Shown one piece after another: positions 42,386 through 52,237 of a stretch of DNA of 64,000 bases. The DNA lies in contig CAVSEY010000002.1 of NCBI GenBank assembly GCA_963727035.1, forward strand, positions 1 to 64,000, read 5' to 3'. This DNA is from Rhodoblastus sp963727035. GTDB lineage: Bacteria > Pseudomonadota > Alphaproteobacteria > Rhizobiales > Beijerinckiaceae. The notes under the pieces were generated by a model that searched no databases, was not told the origin of the DNA, and worked only from the letters and a program-made list of their open reading frames with translations. The position numbers and the translations under genes were made by a program. Numbering within the stretch: the stretch's first letter is position 1; each line of letters starts with the position of its first letter.

Positions 42386-45300
42386 CTAGACCAGCTCCAC
42401 CTCCGCCACGCCGGGAATCGCCTTGATCGCGCTCGAGGCCTGCGGATTGACGGGATAGCGGCCGGGGAGCCGGATTTCGACCTCGCGTTCGGGCGCGTCG
42501 AGCCGCAAGCACAAGAGTCACCTCCCCTTCCGGCCGGCCTTTCAGCCGCTCCGACAGGCGCGGCAAGGGCGCCGGATTGCGCAGCACGATGCGCAGGCCT
42601 TTCTGAATGCGCGCCGCCGCCTCATCCAGCTTTTCGACCGCCGTGATCCGGGCGCGCACGTCCTCGCCCTCGACATTGGCCTGAAGCGTGACCAGCACGC
42701 AGGCGCCTTTTTCGAGCAGGTCGCGATATTGGTTCAGCCCCTCCTGGAACAGGATCGCCTCATATTGCCCTGACGGGTCGGACAGGGTGACGATCCCCAT
42801 CTTGCTGCCCGACTTGGTGCGCCGCTCAATTCGGTCCAGCACGGTGGCGGCGAGCCGGCCGGCGGAGGCGCCCTGTTTCACCTGCCTGGCGAAACGCGCC
42901 CAGACATCGACCCGCAGCCGGCTCATCACATTCTGATAGGCGTCGAGCGGATGGCCGGAAATGAAAAAGCCGATCGCCTCGAATTCGCGCCGCAGCCGCT
43001 CCTCCGCCGACCAGTTCTCGTAATTGGTCAGGCGCAGGGCCTCGGGCCCGGCGGCGCCGAACAGTGCGGTCTGGCCGAGCTGGCTCTCCTCCTGCGCGCG
43101 ATTGGCCAAGGCGAGAATCGGCTCGACCGCCGCAAAAGCCTTGGCCCGGTCGCGCTCCAGTTCGTCGAAGGCCCCCGCCGCCGCCAAGGCTTCCAGCACT
43201 TTCTTGTTGACCTCGCGCGGGTTGAGCCGGGCGGCGAGGGCGGACAGGTCGCGGAATGGCTTTTCTGCGCGCATCCGGACCAAAGACTCGGCCTGGCCCT
43301 CGCCCACCCCCTTCACCGCCGACAGCGCATAGCGGATGACCAGTTCGCCCGAGGGCTCGCGATGAACCTCGAAATCGACGCCGGAGCGGTTGACGGACGG
43401 CGGCTCGACCTTGATGCCGAGCCGCGTCGCCTCGTTGCGGAATTCGGCCAGCTTGTCGGTATTGCTCTTGTCGAGCGTCATCGACGCGGCGAGGAATTCG
43501 ACCGGATGATTGGCCTTGCACCAGGCGGTCTGATAGGCGACCAGGGCATAGGCCGCCGCATGGCTCTTGTTGAAGCCGTAATCGGCGAATTTGGCGAGCA
43601 GATCGAAGATTTCGTCGGCGTTGGCCTTTTCGAGCCCGCGCTCCATTGCGCCGTCGACGAAACGCGCGCGCTGCTGGTCCATCTCGGCCTTGATTTTTTT
43701 CCCCATCGCGCGGCGCAGCATATCCGCCTCGCCCAGCGAATAGCCCGACAGGATCTGGGCGATCTGCATCACCTGTTCCTGATAGATGATGACGCCAAAA
43801 GTCTCCTTGAGCACGGTTTCGATCTTGGGATGGAGATAGTCGGCGTCCTCCTCGCCGTGCTTCACCGCGCAATAGGTCGGGATATTGGCCATCGGGCCGG
43901 GCCGGTAGAGGGCGACCAGCGCGATGATGTCCTCGAAACGGTCGGCGCGCATTTCGGCCAGCGCCTTGCGCATGCCCGCGCTTTCCACCTGGAACACGCC
44001 GATGGTCTCGCCGCGCCCCAGCATGTCGAATGTTTTCTTGTCGTCGAGCGGGATGGTCGAGAGATCGACCTCGATTCCGCGCTGTTTCAGCAAGGCGACG
44101 CAGGTCGAAAGGGTGGTCAGCGTCTTCAGGCCCAGAAAATCGAATTTCACCAGGCCGGCCTGCTCAACCCATTTCATGTTGAACTGGGTCGCCGGCATGT
44201 CGGATTTGGGATCGCGATAGAGCGGAACCAGTTGGTCCAGCGGCCGGTCGCCGATGACCACGCCCGCCGCATGGGTCGAAGCGTTGGAATAGAGCCCTTC
44301 GAGCTTCTGGGCGATTTCCAGCAGCCGCCGCACCCGCGAATCCTGCTGCGCGGCCTCCTGCAGGCGCGGCTCGGACTCGATCGCCTGTTTCAGCGACACC
44401 GGCGCGGCGGGGTTCTGCGGCGCCAGCTTGGCGAGCTTGTCCACCAGACCGAGCGGCATTTCCAGAACCCGCCCGACATTGCGCAGGACGCCGCGCGCCA
44501 AAAACGAGCCGAAGGTGATGATCTGCGCCACCCTGTCCTTGCCATAGCGCTCGCGGACATAGGCGATGACCTCGTCGCGGCGGGTCTGGCAGAAATCGAT
44601 GTCGAAATCCGGCATCGACACGCGCTCGGGATTCAGAAAGCGCTCGAACAGCAGCGAAAAGCGGATCGGGTCGAGATCGGTGATGGTCAGGGCGTAGGCG
44701 ACCAGCGAACCCGCGCCCGAGCCGCGCCCCGGCCCGACCGGCACGCCATGGGCTTTGGCCCATTTGATGAAGTCCGACACGATCAGGAAATAGCCGGGAA
44801 ATTTCATCTTCTCGATGATCGAAAGCTCGAATTCGAGCCTTTGCCGGTAATCCTCCTCGGTCTGGCCGGGCGCGGGGCCACTGGCCTTGAGCCGCGCGGC
44901 GAGGCCGGCTTGCGCCTGTTGGCGCAGCTCCGCCGCCTCGTCGGCTCCTTCCGCGAAACTGGGCAGGATGGGTTTTCGCGTGCGCGGCCGATAGGCGCAG
45001 CGCAGCGCGATCTCGACGCTGTTGCGGGTCGCCTCGGGCAGATCGGCGAACAGCGCGACCATTTCCGCGCGGGTCTTGAAGCGATGCTCCGGCGTCAGCT
45101 TGCGCCGGTTGTCCTGGCTGACCAATGCGCCGTCGGCGATACACATCAGCGCGTCATGGGCGTCGTAATCGGCGGCCTCGGGGAAATAAGGCTCATTGGC
45201 CGCGACCAAAGGCAGGCTTTCCCGGTAGGCGAGATCGAGCAGGAAAGGTTCGACCTTTCTCTCGCTGTCCAACCCGTGCCGCTGGATTTCGACGTAGAAG

Positions 45301-45845
45301 CGGTTGGCGAACAAGGGCGCCAGCGCCGCGAACCTTTCCCGCGCGACTTCGGGCCGGTCGGCGAGAAAGGCGCGGTCGAGCGGCCCATTCGGGCCGCCGC
45401 TCAAGGCGATCAATCCTTCGGCGGCTTGGGCAAGTTGCGCCAGACCGATATGGGGAGACTCGCCCTGCTCGACCTCAAGCCAGGCCTGGGAGACCAGCCG
45501 CATGAGATTGGCGTAGCCGCGCTCGTTCTGCGCCAGCAGCACGATATTGCCCCTGCCCGCATCGGCGCCGAGAAGCTCGCCGCGCGTGCGAAATCGCTCG
45601 GCGTCGTCGAAATCGATCGTAAGCTGGCAGCCCACGATCGGCTGGACGCCGTCCTTGGCGAATTTTTCCGAGATTTCCAGCGCGCCGAACAGGTTGTTGG
45701 CGTCGGTGACGGCGACAGCCGGCTGGCCGTCGGCGAGCGCGAGTTTCAGCAGCTTGCCGACGCCGATCGCCCCTTCACGCAGGGAAAAGGCGGTATGGAC
45801 ATGAAGATGGACGAAGCCGACTTTTTCGACCACCTGCTCGACCAA
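42386..45845 (-). CDS. dnaE: DNA polymerase III subunit alpha (one apparent frameshift at C-terminus)
   Basis: The replicative polymerase catalytic subunit. The PHP domain begins FVHLHVHTAFSLREG. The polymerase active-site acids are in MPDFDIDFC, with GRGSGAGSLVAYAL and the duplex-binding FNKSHAAAYALVAYQTAWC later. An OB-fold region lies near VWARFARQVKQG. The start is a TTG at 45845 preceded by GGAGGCGG. Near 42500-42510 the frame is lost; removing one base restores RLDAPEREVEIRLPGRYPVN and the stop at 42386-42388. A sequencing insertion is more likely than a truncated essential polymerase. About 1,150 residues, fitting DnaE1 rather than the shorter DnaE2. Confidence 0.95.
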
Positions 45846-45935
45846 AATCCGCCTCCCGCGCCCGCGCTCCAGAGGCGATAATGCCGCCGCGAAACCAAAA
45901 CGTCGTCATCAAACCGGGCGGAATCGTGAAAAGAT

Positions 45936-46095
45936 TGTGGACAAGTCCGCATCACCGGACGTTCATTGTATCTTCTTGTTATGTTCCGTAACGAACAAAA
46001 ATCTGCTTTTTCTTGCCTCCTGCGCCACGCCACATGAAAACAATAAGTTACGCAACGGCATTCTGTGGATAAGTTGCAATCGCTCCTGTGGATAA
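45936..46095 (-). promoter_or_regulatory. Cluster of DnaA boxes upstream of dnaE
   Basis: TGTGGATAA, the exact complement of the consensus DnaA box TTATCCACA, occurs at 46064-46072 and 46087-46095, and a one-mismatch copy TGTGGACAA at 45936-45944. All three have the same orientation. The sequence between 45960 and 46018 is AT-rich for this genome. The rest of this 360-bp gap shows no gene. Confidence 0.65.
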
Positions 46096-46204
46096 TGCAG
46101 AAGACGCGAACTTGCTCTTGCGGCGAGATTAAGGCGCTGCGGGCGTTTCGCGACGGTCAAGATCAAATGCAGTGCAACATGGTCCGGCCGGCGCCGGTTG
46201 TGGC

Positions 46205-46897
46205 TCACGCCATTTCAACCAGCAGTCCGCCGCGCAAGGTCAGGCGGCGATCCATGCGCGCGGCCAGATCGGGATTATGGGTCGCGATCAGCGCCGACAG
46301 GCCGGTGGCGCGCACCAGCGACATCAGCGCCACGAAAACGCGATCGGCGGTTTCGGGGTCGAGATTGCCGGTCGGCTCGTCGGCGAGCAGCAAGGCCGGG
46401 GCGTTGGCGACCGCGCGGGCGATCGCCACCCTTTGCTGCTCGCCGCCCGACAATTCCGACGGCCGGTGATCGACCCGCGCCGCCAGGCCGAGATAGTCGA
46501 GCAACTCCAGCGCGCGCCGCCGCGCCTCCTTGGCGCTGAGCCCGGCGATCATCTGCGGCGTCATCACATTTTCCGCCGCCGTGAATTCCGACAGCAGATG
46601 ATGGAACTGATAGACGAAGCCGATGCGGTTCCGGCGCAAGGCGGTGCGCTGCGCGTCGCCAAGGCTGGACGTCGGCGTTCCCTCGATGACGACCTCGCCG
46701 CCGTCCGGGCGCTCCAGCAGGCCGGCGATATGAAGCAGCGTCGATTTGCCGGCCCCCGAGGGCGCGACCAGGGCGACGGACTGGTGCGGCCAGAGTTCCG
46801 CCTCGGCGCCGCGTAAAATTTCGAGAAAGCCGTCGCCCTCCTTGTAGCGCCGCGCGATCCCGGCCAGTTTCAGCGTCGGCCGAAGCGTCTCATTCAT
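46205..46897 (-). CDS. lolD: Lipoprotein-releasing ABC transporter ATPase
   Basis: Cytoplasmic ATPase that drives release of outer-membrane lipoproteins from the inner membrane. Walker A reads APSGAGKST, the signature is LSGGEQQRVAIARA, and Walker B is LLLADEPTGNLDPE. GFVYQFHHLLSEFTAAENVM is the typical LolD Q-loop block. 230 residues, normal length. It overlaps the lolC/E gene by 8 bp and belongs to the same operon. Confidence 0.95.
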   Translation of the reverse strand: MNETLRPTLKLAGIARRYKEGDGFLEILRGAEAELWPHQSVALVAPSGAGKSTLLHIAGLLERPDGGEVVIEGTPTSSLGDAQRTALRRNRIGFVYQFHHLLSEFTAAENVMTPQMIAGLSAKEARRRALELLDYLGLAARVDHRPSELSGGEQQRVAIARAVANAPALLLADEPTGNLDPETADRVFVALMSLVRATGLSALIATHNPDLAARMDRRLTLRGGLLVEMA

Positions 46898-48203
46898 GGC
46901 GCAAGGCCTCCACCGGGTCGAGCCGCGCGGCGCGCCACGCCGGATAGAGCGTGGCGAGGAAGGACAGGAACAGGGTCAGCAGGGCGATCGCGCCGACCTC
47001 GTGGAGATCGAGCGACGAGGGCAGTTGCGAGAGGTGATAGATGCTGGCCGGAAACAGGTTGAGGTCGAAGGTCCGGTTGACGAAGTTGCGGATATTGTCG
47101 AGCTGCAAGGCCAGAGGAACGCCGAGCGCCACGCCGAGAAGCGCGCCGATGGCGCCGATCGACAGGCCGGTGAGGATGAACACGCGCAGGATCGAGCCGC
47201 GCGTCGCCCCCATGGTGCGCAGGATGGCGATGTCGCGGCCCTTGTCCTTGACCAGCAGGATCAGGCCCTGGACGATCAGCAGCGAGGCCACCATCACGAT
47301 GATCGAGAGGATCAGGAAGATCGAATCGCTTTCGACCTTGAGCACGTCGAAGAAGGTCTTGCTGCGCTGACGCCAGTCGGTCAGCATGATCGGGCGGGTG
47401 ATGGTCTGGACGATGCGCGCGCGCACCGCGTCCACCTCGTCGGGATGGGCGACGAAGGCCTCGATGAGCGTGGCCTCGCCGGGGCGGTCGAAAAAGAGCT
47501 GCGCCTCCGACAACGGCATGAAGACGATGAGCTGGTCGAAGTCGTAGAGGCCGGACTCGTAGATCGCCTTGACCGGATAGGCTTTCAGGCGCGGAGTGAC
47601 GCCGAAGGGCGTCTGCGCCCCCTTGGCGGTGAGGATCGAGACCTTGTCGCCGGCCTGGACGCCGAGCGTCTCGGCCAGTTTCTCGCCGATCACCAGTCCG
47701 GCGTCGCCCTCGAAATGGTCGAGCGTCCCCTGCCGGACATTGCCCTCGACGCCGGGCAGCTGCTTGAGGTCGGCCTCGGTCACGCCGCGCACCAGGGCGC
47801 CGGTCTGCTGCTGCGGCGAGGAAATGCCGGCCGCGTTCTCGATCAGGGGAAAGGCGAAGGTGATCCCCTTGATTTTCTTCAATTCGTCGGTGACTTCCCG
47901 ATAGTCGGTCATGGGCGTGTCGATCGGCTGGACGAAAATATCGCCATTGACGCCGATCAGCTTGGAAATCATCTCGTCGCGCATGCCGTTCATCACCGAC
48001 ATGACGACGATCAGGGACATCACGCCGACGGTGATGCCGGTGACGGACAGCCCGGCGATGGCGGACGGCCGCCAGCGGCTGCGGCGCGAACGCATGTAGC
48101 GCAGGGCGAGCATGCGCTCATAGGCGCCGAAGGGCGCGGCGCCCGCCCCCTCCCCGGCCGTCGCGCCGCCGGAGCGCGCGAAAAACCTCATGAAATGAAA
48201 CAT
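46890..48203 (-). CDS. lolC: Lipoprotein-releasing ABC transporter permease (LolC/E)
   Basis: An inner-membrane protein of 437 residues with four helices and a large periplasmic domain. The N-terminus FGAYERMLALRYMRSRRSRW leads to the first helix (IAGLSVTGITVGVMSLIVVMSVMNGMR). The family block DVLKVESDSIFLILSIIVMVA and the end YPAWRAARLDPVEALRHE are clear. The start at 48203 has AGAGG upstream. As in most alphaproteobacteria, one permease probably serves as both LolC and LolE. It is followed by lolD. Confidence 0.94.
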   Translation of the reverse strand: MFHFMRFFARSGGATAGEGAGAAPFGAYERMLALRYMRSRRSRWRPSAIAGLSVTGITVGVMSLIVVMSVMNGMRDEMISKLIGVNGDIFVQPIDTPMTDYREVTDELKKIKGITFAFPLIENAAGISSPQQQTGALVRGVTEADLKQLPGVEGNVRQGTLDHFEGDAGLVIGEKLAETLGVQAGDKVSILTAKGAQTPFGVTPRLKAYPVKAIYESGLYDFDQLIVFMPLSEAQLFFDRPGEATLIEAFVAHPDEVDAVRARIVQTITRPIMLTDWRQRSKTFFDVLKVESDSIFLILSIIVMVASLLIVQGLILLVKDKGRDIAILRTMGATRGSILRVFILTGLSIGAIGALLGVALGVPLALQLDNIRNFVNRTFDLNLFPASIYHLSQLPSSLDLHEVGAIALLTLFLSFLATLYPAWRAARLDPVEALRHE

Positions 48204-48484
48204 GACGCCTCTGTCGATACGGCTTCCGCAGGACGGCTTCGCAATCCCCGGAAAAGCCAAGGCGCGACGGACGGCGGATAGACCTGAAATGCGCGCAAAA
48301 GAAGACCTTTGGCCTGATCGCCCCGGCGAGACTGTCGCTGATTCGGCGGCGCAGGCCAAGACGCGCCGGGCCGGAAAGCGCCGTTCGCGCCGTCGAACCC
48401 ATTGCCGCGCATTTTAGCGGTTTTCCCAACGCGGCCGCAATCCGGGCGTGCAAGGTTCCCACGGACTTGCGTCTGGAGTGGAAA

Positions 48485-49444
48485 GTGAACAACGCCCGCC
48501 TTTTCGAACTCGCCCGGCTGCCGCTCGACCAACGTGCGGCGCGCATCGCGGAATTGTTCGCCGAGGGCGGCGAGGAATGTCCCGCGACCCTGGGGCGCGC
48601 GAAGCGGCGCGCGGCGCGCCGCGCCGCGCTGCGCGAAACGCTGCCCGCAGCAGCCGTCCGCCATTTCCGCGCCCTGCGTCATTGGCTGTCGCCCCGCCAT
48701 TTCATCGACGCGGCAATAGTGCTGGGCGTCATGGCGCGGGACGCGACCGCGGGCGGCGGATCGCTTCCGGAGGCGAAATGCGGCGAACGGCCGCTTGGAT
48801 TCTGCAAGCGCGCCGCATCGCTCGAGCCGGACGAACTGATCGACGCCTTTTCGCGCGGCTTGAACCTGAGCAATTTCCTCGGCGTTCCGACCCTGTGGTC
48901 GCCCTCGACCCGCGCCGTGCTGCGCCCATGGGATTTTCCGCGCGGCATGTCCGTCGCCGGCACGGCGGCCGCGCGCGTGAGCGTCGACCAGTCCTTCGAC
49001 GAAGTTCTGCGCGCCAGCGCCACGGCCGCGAGCGACTTTCGCAGCCATCCCGCCCTCGACCTCGCGCTCGGCGATCTCTATGACGCCGGCTTTGCCCATT
49101 CGCTTGAGGTCCGCGACGCCGTCGGCGAACTGATCGCCGGCCTGGTCGGGGTGGCCGTGGGCCGCATTTTCATTGTGGAGCGCGTGTTCGCCCGTGACGA
49201 GGAGGCGCTGGCGCGCGGGGTGAACACTTTCGCCTTCCAGTTGCAACGCTGGAATTTCGCGCTGATCGCCTTCGAGCCGGATTCGGCGCTCGGCCGCCGC
49301 CTGCTTTGCGCCAGCATGAGCCGCGCCGCTTTCGCCGAAGAACTCGCCGTCCATGGCGCCGGCGGACGCATTGGCCGCTGGCGTCTTTCCGAGGACTTGC
49401 GCCAGCCGGCTGCGCCTGCGCCCGCGTTCGCCAAAATCGCCTAA
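48485..49444 (+). CDS. Divergent leucyl/phenylalanyl-tRNA-protein transferase-like protein
   Basis: About 319 residues from a GTG start at 48485 with GGAG upstream. The second half follows the Aat fold in order: FSRGLNLSNF, TLWSPSTRAVL, VSVDQSFDEVLRAS, AHSLEVRDAVGELIAGLVGVAVG, ERVFARDEEALARGV and WNFALIAFE. The first 110 residues have no Aat counterpart. Where Aat ends its core with IDCQ, this has IAFE, so the acidic residue proposed as catalytic in E. coli Aat is replaced. It may be an N-degron transferase variant or a new activity. The 3' end overlaps the convergent rsmB-type gene by 4 bp. Confidence 0.65.
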   Translation: MNNARLFELARLPLDQRAARIAELFAEGGEECPATLGRAKRRAARRAALRETLPAAAVRHFRALRHWLSPRHFIDAAIVLGVMARDATAGGGSLPEAKCGERPLGFCKRAASLEPDELIDAFSRGLNLSNFLGVPTLWSPSTRAVLRPWDFPRGMSVAGTAAARVSVDQSFDEVLRASATAASDFRSHPALDLALGDLYDAGFAHSLEVRDAVGELIAGLVGVAVGRIFIVERVFARDEEALARGVNTFAFQLQRWNFALIAFEPDSALGRRLLCASMSRAAFAEELAVHGAGGRIGRWRLSEDLRQPAAPAPAFAKIA

Positions 49445-50742
49445 CAATTGCGGCGGCGCAGGACGACGGCGTAAAATCCGTCCGTGTCGTGGCGCGCGGG
49501 GGTCAGGCGCAGGCCCGGCCCGTGCGGCAAGACGGCGTCCTCGAGCCCGGAAAGGCCTGCCTCAACAAGGCTTTCGGCCGCCGGCTCGGCGACGAAACCG
49601 GGATGCGCGGCGAGAAATGCGGCGATCCGGTCCTCGTTTTCCTCGCACAAAAGCGAACAGGTGACATAGACCAGCCGCCCGCCCGGCTTCACATATTTTT
49701 CGGCGCGCGAGAGAACCTCGTCCTGCGCCTTGATCCGCTGTTCCAGCGCGCCGGGCCGGATGCGCCATTTGGCGTCGGGGTTGCGCCGCCAGGTTCCGGT
49801 TCCGGTGCAGGGCGCGTCCACCAGCACGAGATCGCAGGCGCCGCCAAGATCGCCGACCGGGTCGCTGTTTGCGCCGCGCGGCGCCCGGACCTGGACATTG
49901 CGCGCGCCCGCCCGCTCCAGGCGGGGGAAAATCGGCGTCAGGCGCCGGCCGTCGGAATCGGTGGCGTAGATCTGGCCGCGATTGTCCATGTCGCCGGCCA
50001 TGGCGAGGCTCTTGCCGCCGCCGCCGGCGCATAGGTCCAAAACCTGCTCGCCGGGCCGGGCGCGGGCGATTCTTGCCGCGATCTGCGAGCCTTCGTCCTG
50101 GATTTCAACCATGCCGCGCGCATAGGCCGGCTCGCCCGACAAAGCCGGCGCCCGTCCTTCCCGCCCCTGCTGGATGCGCAGGCCGAGCGGCGCGTAGCGG
50201 CAGGCCTGCGCGCCGAGATGGGCCAGTTCCTCGAGCGTTTTTTCACGCGTCGCCTTGAGGGCGTTCACACGCAAATCGAGCGGCGCGCGGGCGGCGAGCG
50301 CCCTGCCCTCTTGCGCCGCCCTTTCGCCAAAGGCGCGGATGAAATGCGGGCTGAGCCATTCGGGAAAATCGCCCAGGACCCAGATCGGCGCGCCGGAAAA
50401 ATCCGCCGCCGCCAGCTCCGCCTGTTCAGCTTTAGTCAGGGGCGCCGGCGCATGTCCCTCGCCGGAAAAGGCCGCCGCGATCTCGGCGGCGGTCTGGTCC
50501 CGGGCAAGATGCAGCGCGCCGATCATTTCCGCGCGCGGCGTCTCCGCTTTCATCATCCAGCGCGCGGCGGCGCGGCGGCGCAAGGCGTCATAGACCAGCG
50601 AGGCGATGGCCGCGCGGTCCTTGGAGCCGGCGAAACGATGGGCGAGGCCCCAATCCTTCATCGCGTCGCCGGCAGGCCGCCGGCGCGTTTCGAGATCGTC
50701 GAGAACTTCGATCGCGGCGGCGATCCGGGCGGAGGGATGCAT
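49441..50742 (-). CDS. RsmB-family 16S rRNA (cytosine-C5) methyltransferase
   Basis: An S-adenosylmethionine-dependent RNA m5C methyltransferase of 433 residues. The N-terminal NusB-like RNA-binding part starts MHPSARIAAAIEVLDD at 50742; the upstream codons are excluded. SAM-binding is in VLDLCAGGGGKSLAM, the catalytic Cys in VDAPCTGTGTWRRNPD, and the second Cys in YVTCSLLCEENE. These identify an active RsmB/NOP2 enzyme, with the exact rRNA target inferred from the family. Confidence 0.92.
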   Translation of the reverse strand: MHPSARIAAAIEVLDDLETRRRPAGDAMKDWGLAHRFAGSKDRAAIASLVYDALRRRAAARWMMKAETPRAEMIGALHLARDQTAAEIAAAFSGEGHAPAPLTKAEQAELAAADFSGAPIWVLGDFPEWLSPHFIRAFGERAAQEGRALAARAPLDLRVNALKATREKTLEELAHLGAQACRYAPLGLRIQQGREGRAPALSGEPAYARGMVEIQDEGSQIAARIARARPGEQVLDLCAGGGGKSLAMAGDMDNRGQIYATDSDGRRLTPIFPRLERAGARNVQVRAPRGANSDPVGDLGGACDLVLVDAPCTGTGTWRRNPDAKWRIRPGALEQRIKAQDEVLSRAEKYVKPGGRLVYVTCSLLCEENEDRIAAFLAAHPGFVAEPAAESLVEAGLSGLEDAVLPHGPGLRLTPARHDTDGFYAVVLRRRNC

Positions 50743-50856
50743 GGGGCCTTGGAAAAGCGAGGAAGGGCGTCGTTTCACGTTTGGCGTGACGACGCAAGGG
50801 CAGGATCGGGCGAAACTCCGTCCAAGGTCGGGCGGTTTCACGCCGGCGCAGGCCTG

Positions 50857-52224
50857 TCAATCGATCGCCAGCGATTTCAGCTTCCGGTGCAAGGCCGAGC
50901 GCTCCATGCCGATGAATTCGGCGGTGCGCGAGATATTGCCGCCGAAACGGTTGATCTGCGCCACCAGATATTCGCGCTCGAAGACTTCGCGCGCGTCGCG
51001 CAGGGGCAGGCTCATCAGTTTCTCGCCGCCGGAGCCGGTCGGGGTCGAGGGCACCAAAGCGCCGATTTCGCGCGGCAGCATTTCGGCGGTGATTTCGGCG
51101 TCCGGGTCGCCGCCGGCAAGGATCATCAGCCGCTCGATATTATTGCGCAATTGACGGATATTGCCCGGCCAGTCGTGCGATTGCAGCACGGCAAGCGCGT
51201 CGTCGGCGATCTTTCGGCGCGGCAGGCCGGAATTGGCGGCGAGCTGGTCCATGAAGAAGGTGATCAGTTCGGGAATGTCCTCGCGGCGCTCGGCCAGCGT
51301 CGGCACCCGCACCGGCACCACCGAGAGCCGGTGGAAGAGGTCCTCGCGGAACGTCCCCTCCGAAATGGCGTGCGGCAGGTCGCGCGCCGACGAGGAAATC
51401 ACCCGCACATCGACATGGACGCGGGTCACGCCGTCGACGCGGGTGAAATTCTGATCGACCAGCACCCGCAGGATCTTGGCCTGGGTCTCGCGCGGCATGT
51501 CGGCGACTTCGTCGATATAGAGCGTGCCGCCATGGGCCTCTTCCAGCGCCCCGGTTTTGCGCGGGCGGCCGTCGCGCGCCTCGACGCCGAACAGCTCCAT
51601 CTCCATGGTGTCGGCGGCGATGGCCGCGGCGTTGATGACCACGAAAGGCCCGCCGGCGCGGCCCGAGGCCTCGTGAATGGCGCGCGCCGCCAGCTCCTTG
51701 CCGACGCCGGGCGCGCCGGTGATCAGGATGCGCGAATTGGCCGGCGCGACCCGCTCGATCAATTGCTTGAGCTGCTGCAAGGCCGCGGAATGGCCGACCA
51801 AGGTATTGGAGCCGGCCGAGCGCGCCTTGAGATCGGAGACTTCGCGGCGCAGGCGCGAGGTCTCCAGGGCCCGCTCCGCCACCAGCACAAGGCGGTCGGC
51901 CTTGAACGGCTTTTCGATGAAGTCATAGGCGCCCCGGCGGATGGCGGTGACCGCCGTCTCGATCGTGCCATGGCCGGAAATCATCACCACGGGCAGGGTT
52001 TCGTGGTGGCGCTTGATCGATTCGAGCAATTGCAGCCCGTCGAGCTTCGAGCCTTGCATCCAGATGTCCAGAAACACGAGATGCGGGCGGCGCGCCTCGA
52101 TCGCGGCCAGAGCCTCATCCGAATTGCGCGCGGTGCGCGCGGAAAAACCCTCGTCTTCCAGAATGCCGGAGACGAGTTCGCGAATGTCGGCTTCGTCGTC
52201 GACGATGAGGATGTCGTGAGCCAT
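50857..52224 (-). CDS. ntrX: Nitrogen-regulation response regulator NtrX
   Basis: The receiver domain has phospho-Asp in LVFLDIWMQG and the Lys in FIEKPFKAD. The AAA+ domain has Walker A GAPGVGKE and Walker B GTLYIDEVADMP. The sigma-54 contact GAFTGA motif is missing (replaced by ARDGRPRKTGAL), as known for alphaproteobacterial NtrX. The Fis-type C-terminal HTH is seen in GGNISRTAEFIGMERSALHRKL. The start ATG at 52224 lies 13 bp after the ntrY stop codon. It acts with NtrY in nitrogen, redox or envelope-related control. Confidence 0.96.
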   Translation of the reverse strand: MAHDILIVDDEADIRELVSGILEDEGFSARTARNSDEALAAIEARRPHLVFLDIWMQGSKLDGLQLLESIKRHHETLPVVMISGHGTIETAVTAIRRGAYDFIEKPFKADRLVLVAERALETSRLRREVSDLKARSAGSNTLVGHSAALQQLKQLIERVAPANSRILITGAPGVGKELAARAIHEASGRAGGPFVVINAAAIAADTMEMELFGVEARDGRPRKTGALEEAHGGTLYIDEVADMPRETQAKILRVLVDQNFTRVDGVTRVHVDVRVISSSARDLPHAISEGTFREDLFHRLSVVPVRVPTLAERREDIPELITFFMDQLAANSGLPRRKIADDALAVLQSHDWPGNIRQLRNNIERLMILAGGDPDAEITAEMLPREIGALVPSTPTGSGGEKLMSLPLRDAREVFEREYLVAQINRFGGNISRTAEFIGMERSALHRKLKSLAID

Positions 52225-52237
52225 GGTCAACCTTCGC

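Noticed and set aside
42951..45881. 976-codon plus-strand ORF opposite dnaE
   Set aside because: Shadow of the polymerase gene; the dnaE frame has all catalytic motifs.
50857..52224. Loss of GAFTGA in NtrX as a sign of a defective regulator
   Set aside because: Absence of this motif is usual for NtrX of alphaproteobacteria, so it is not a defect.
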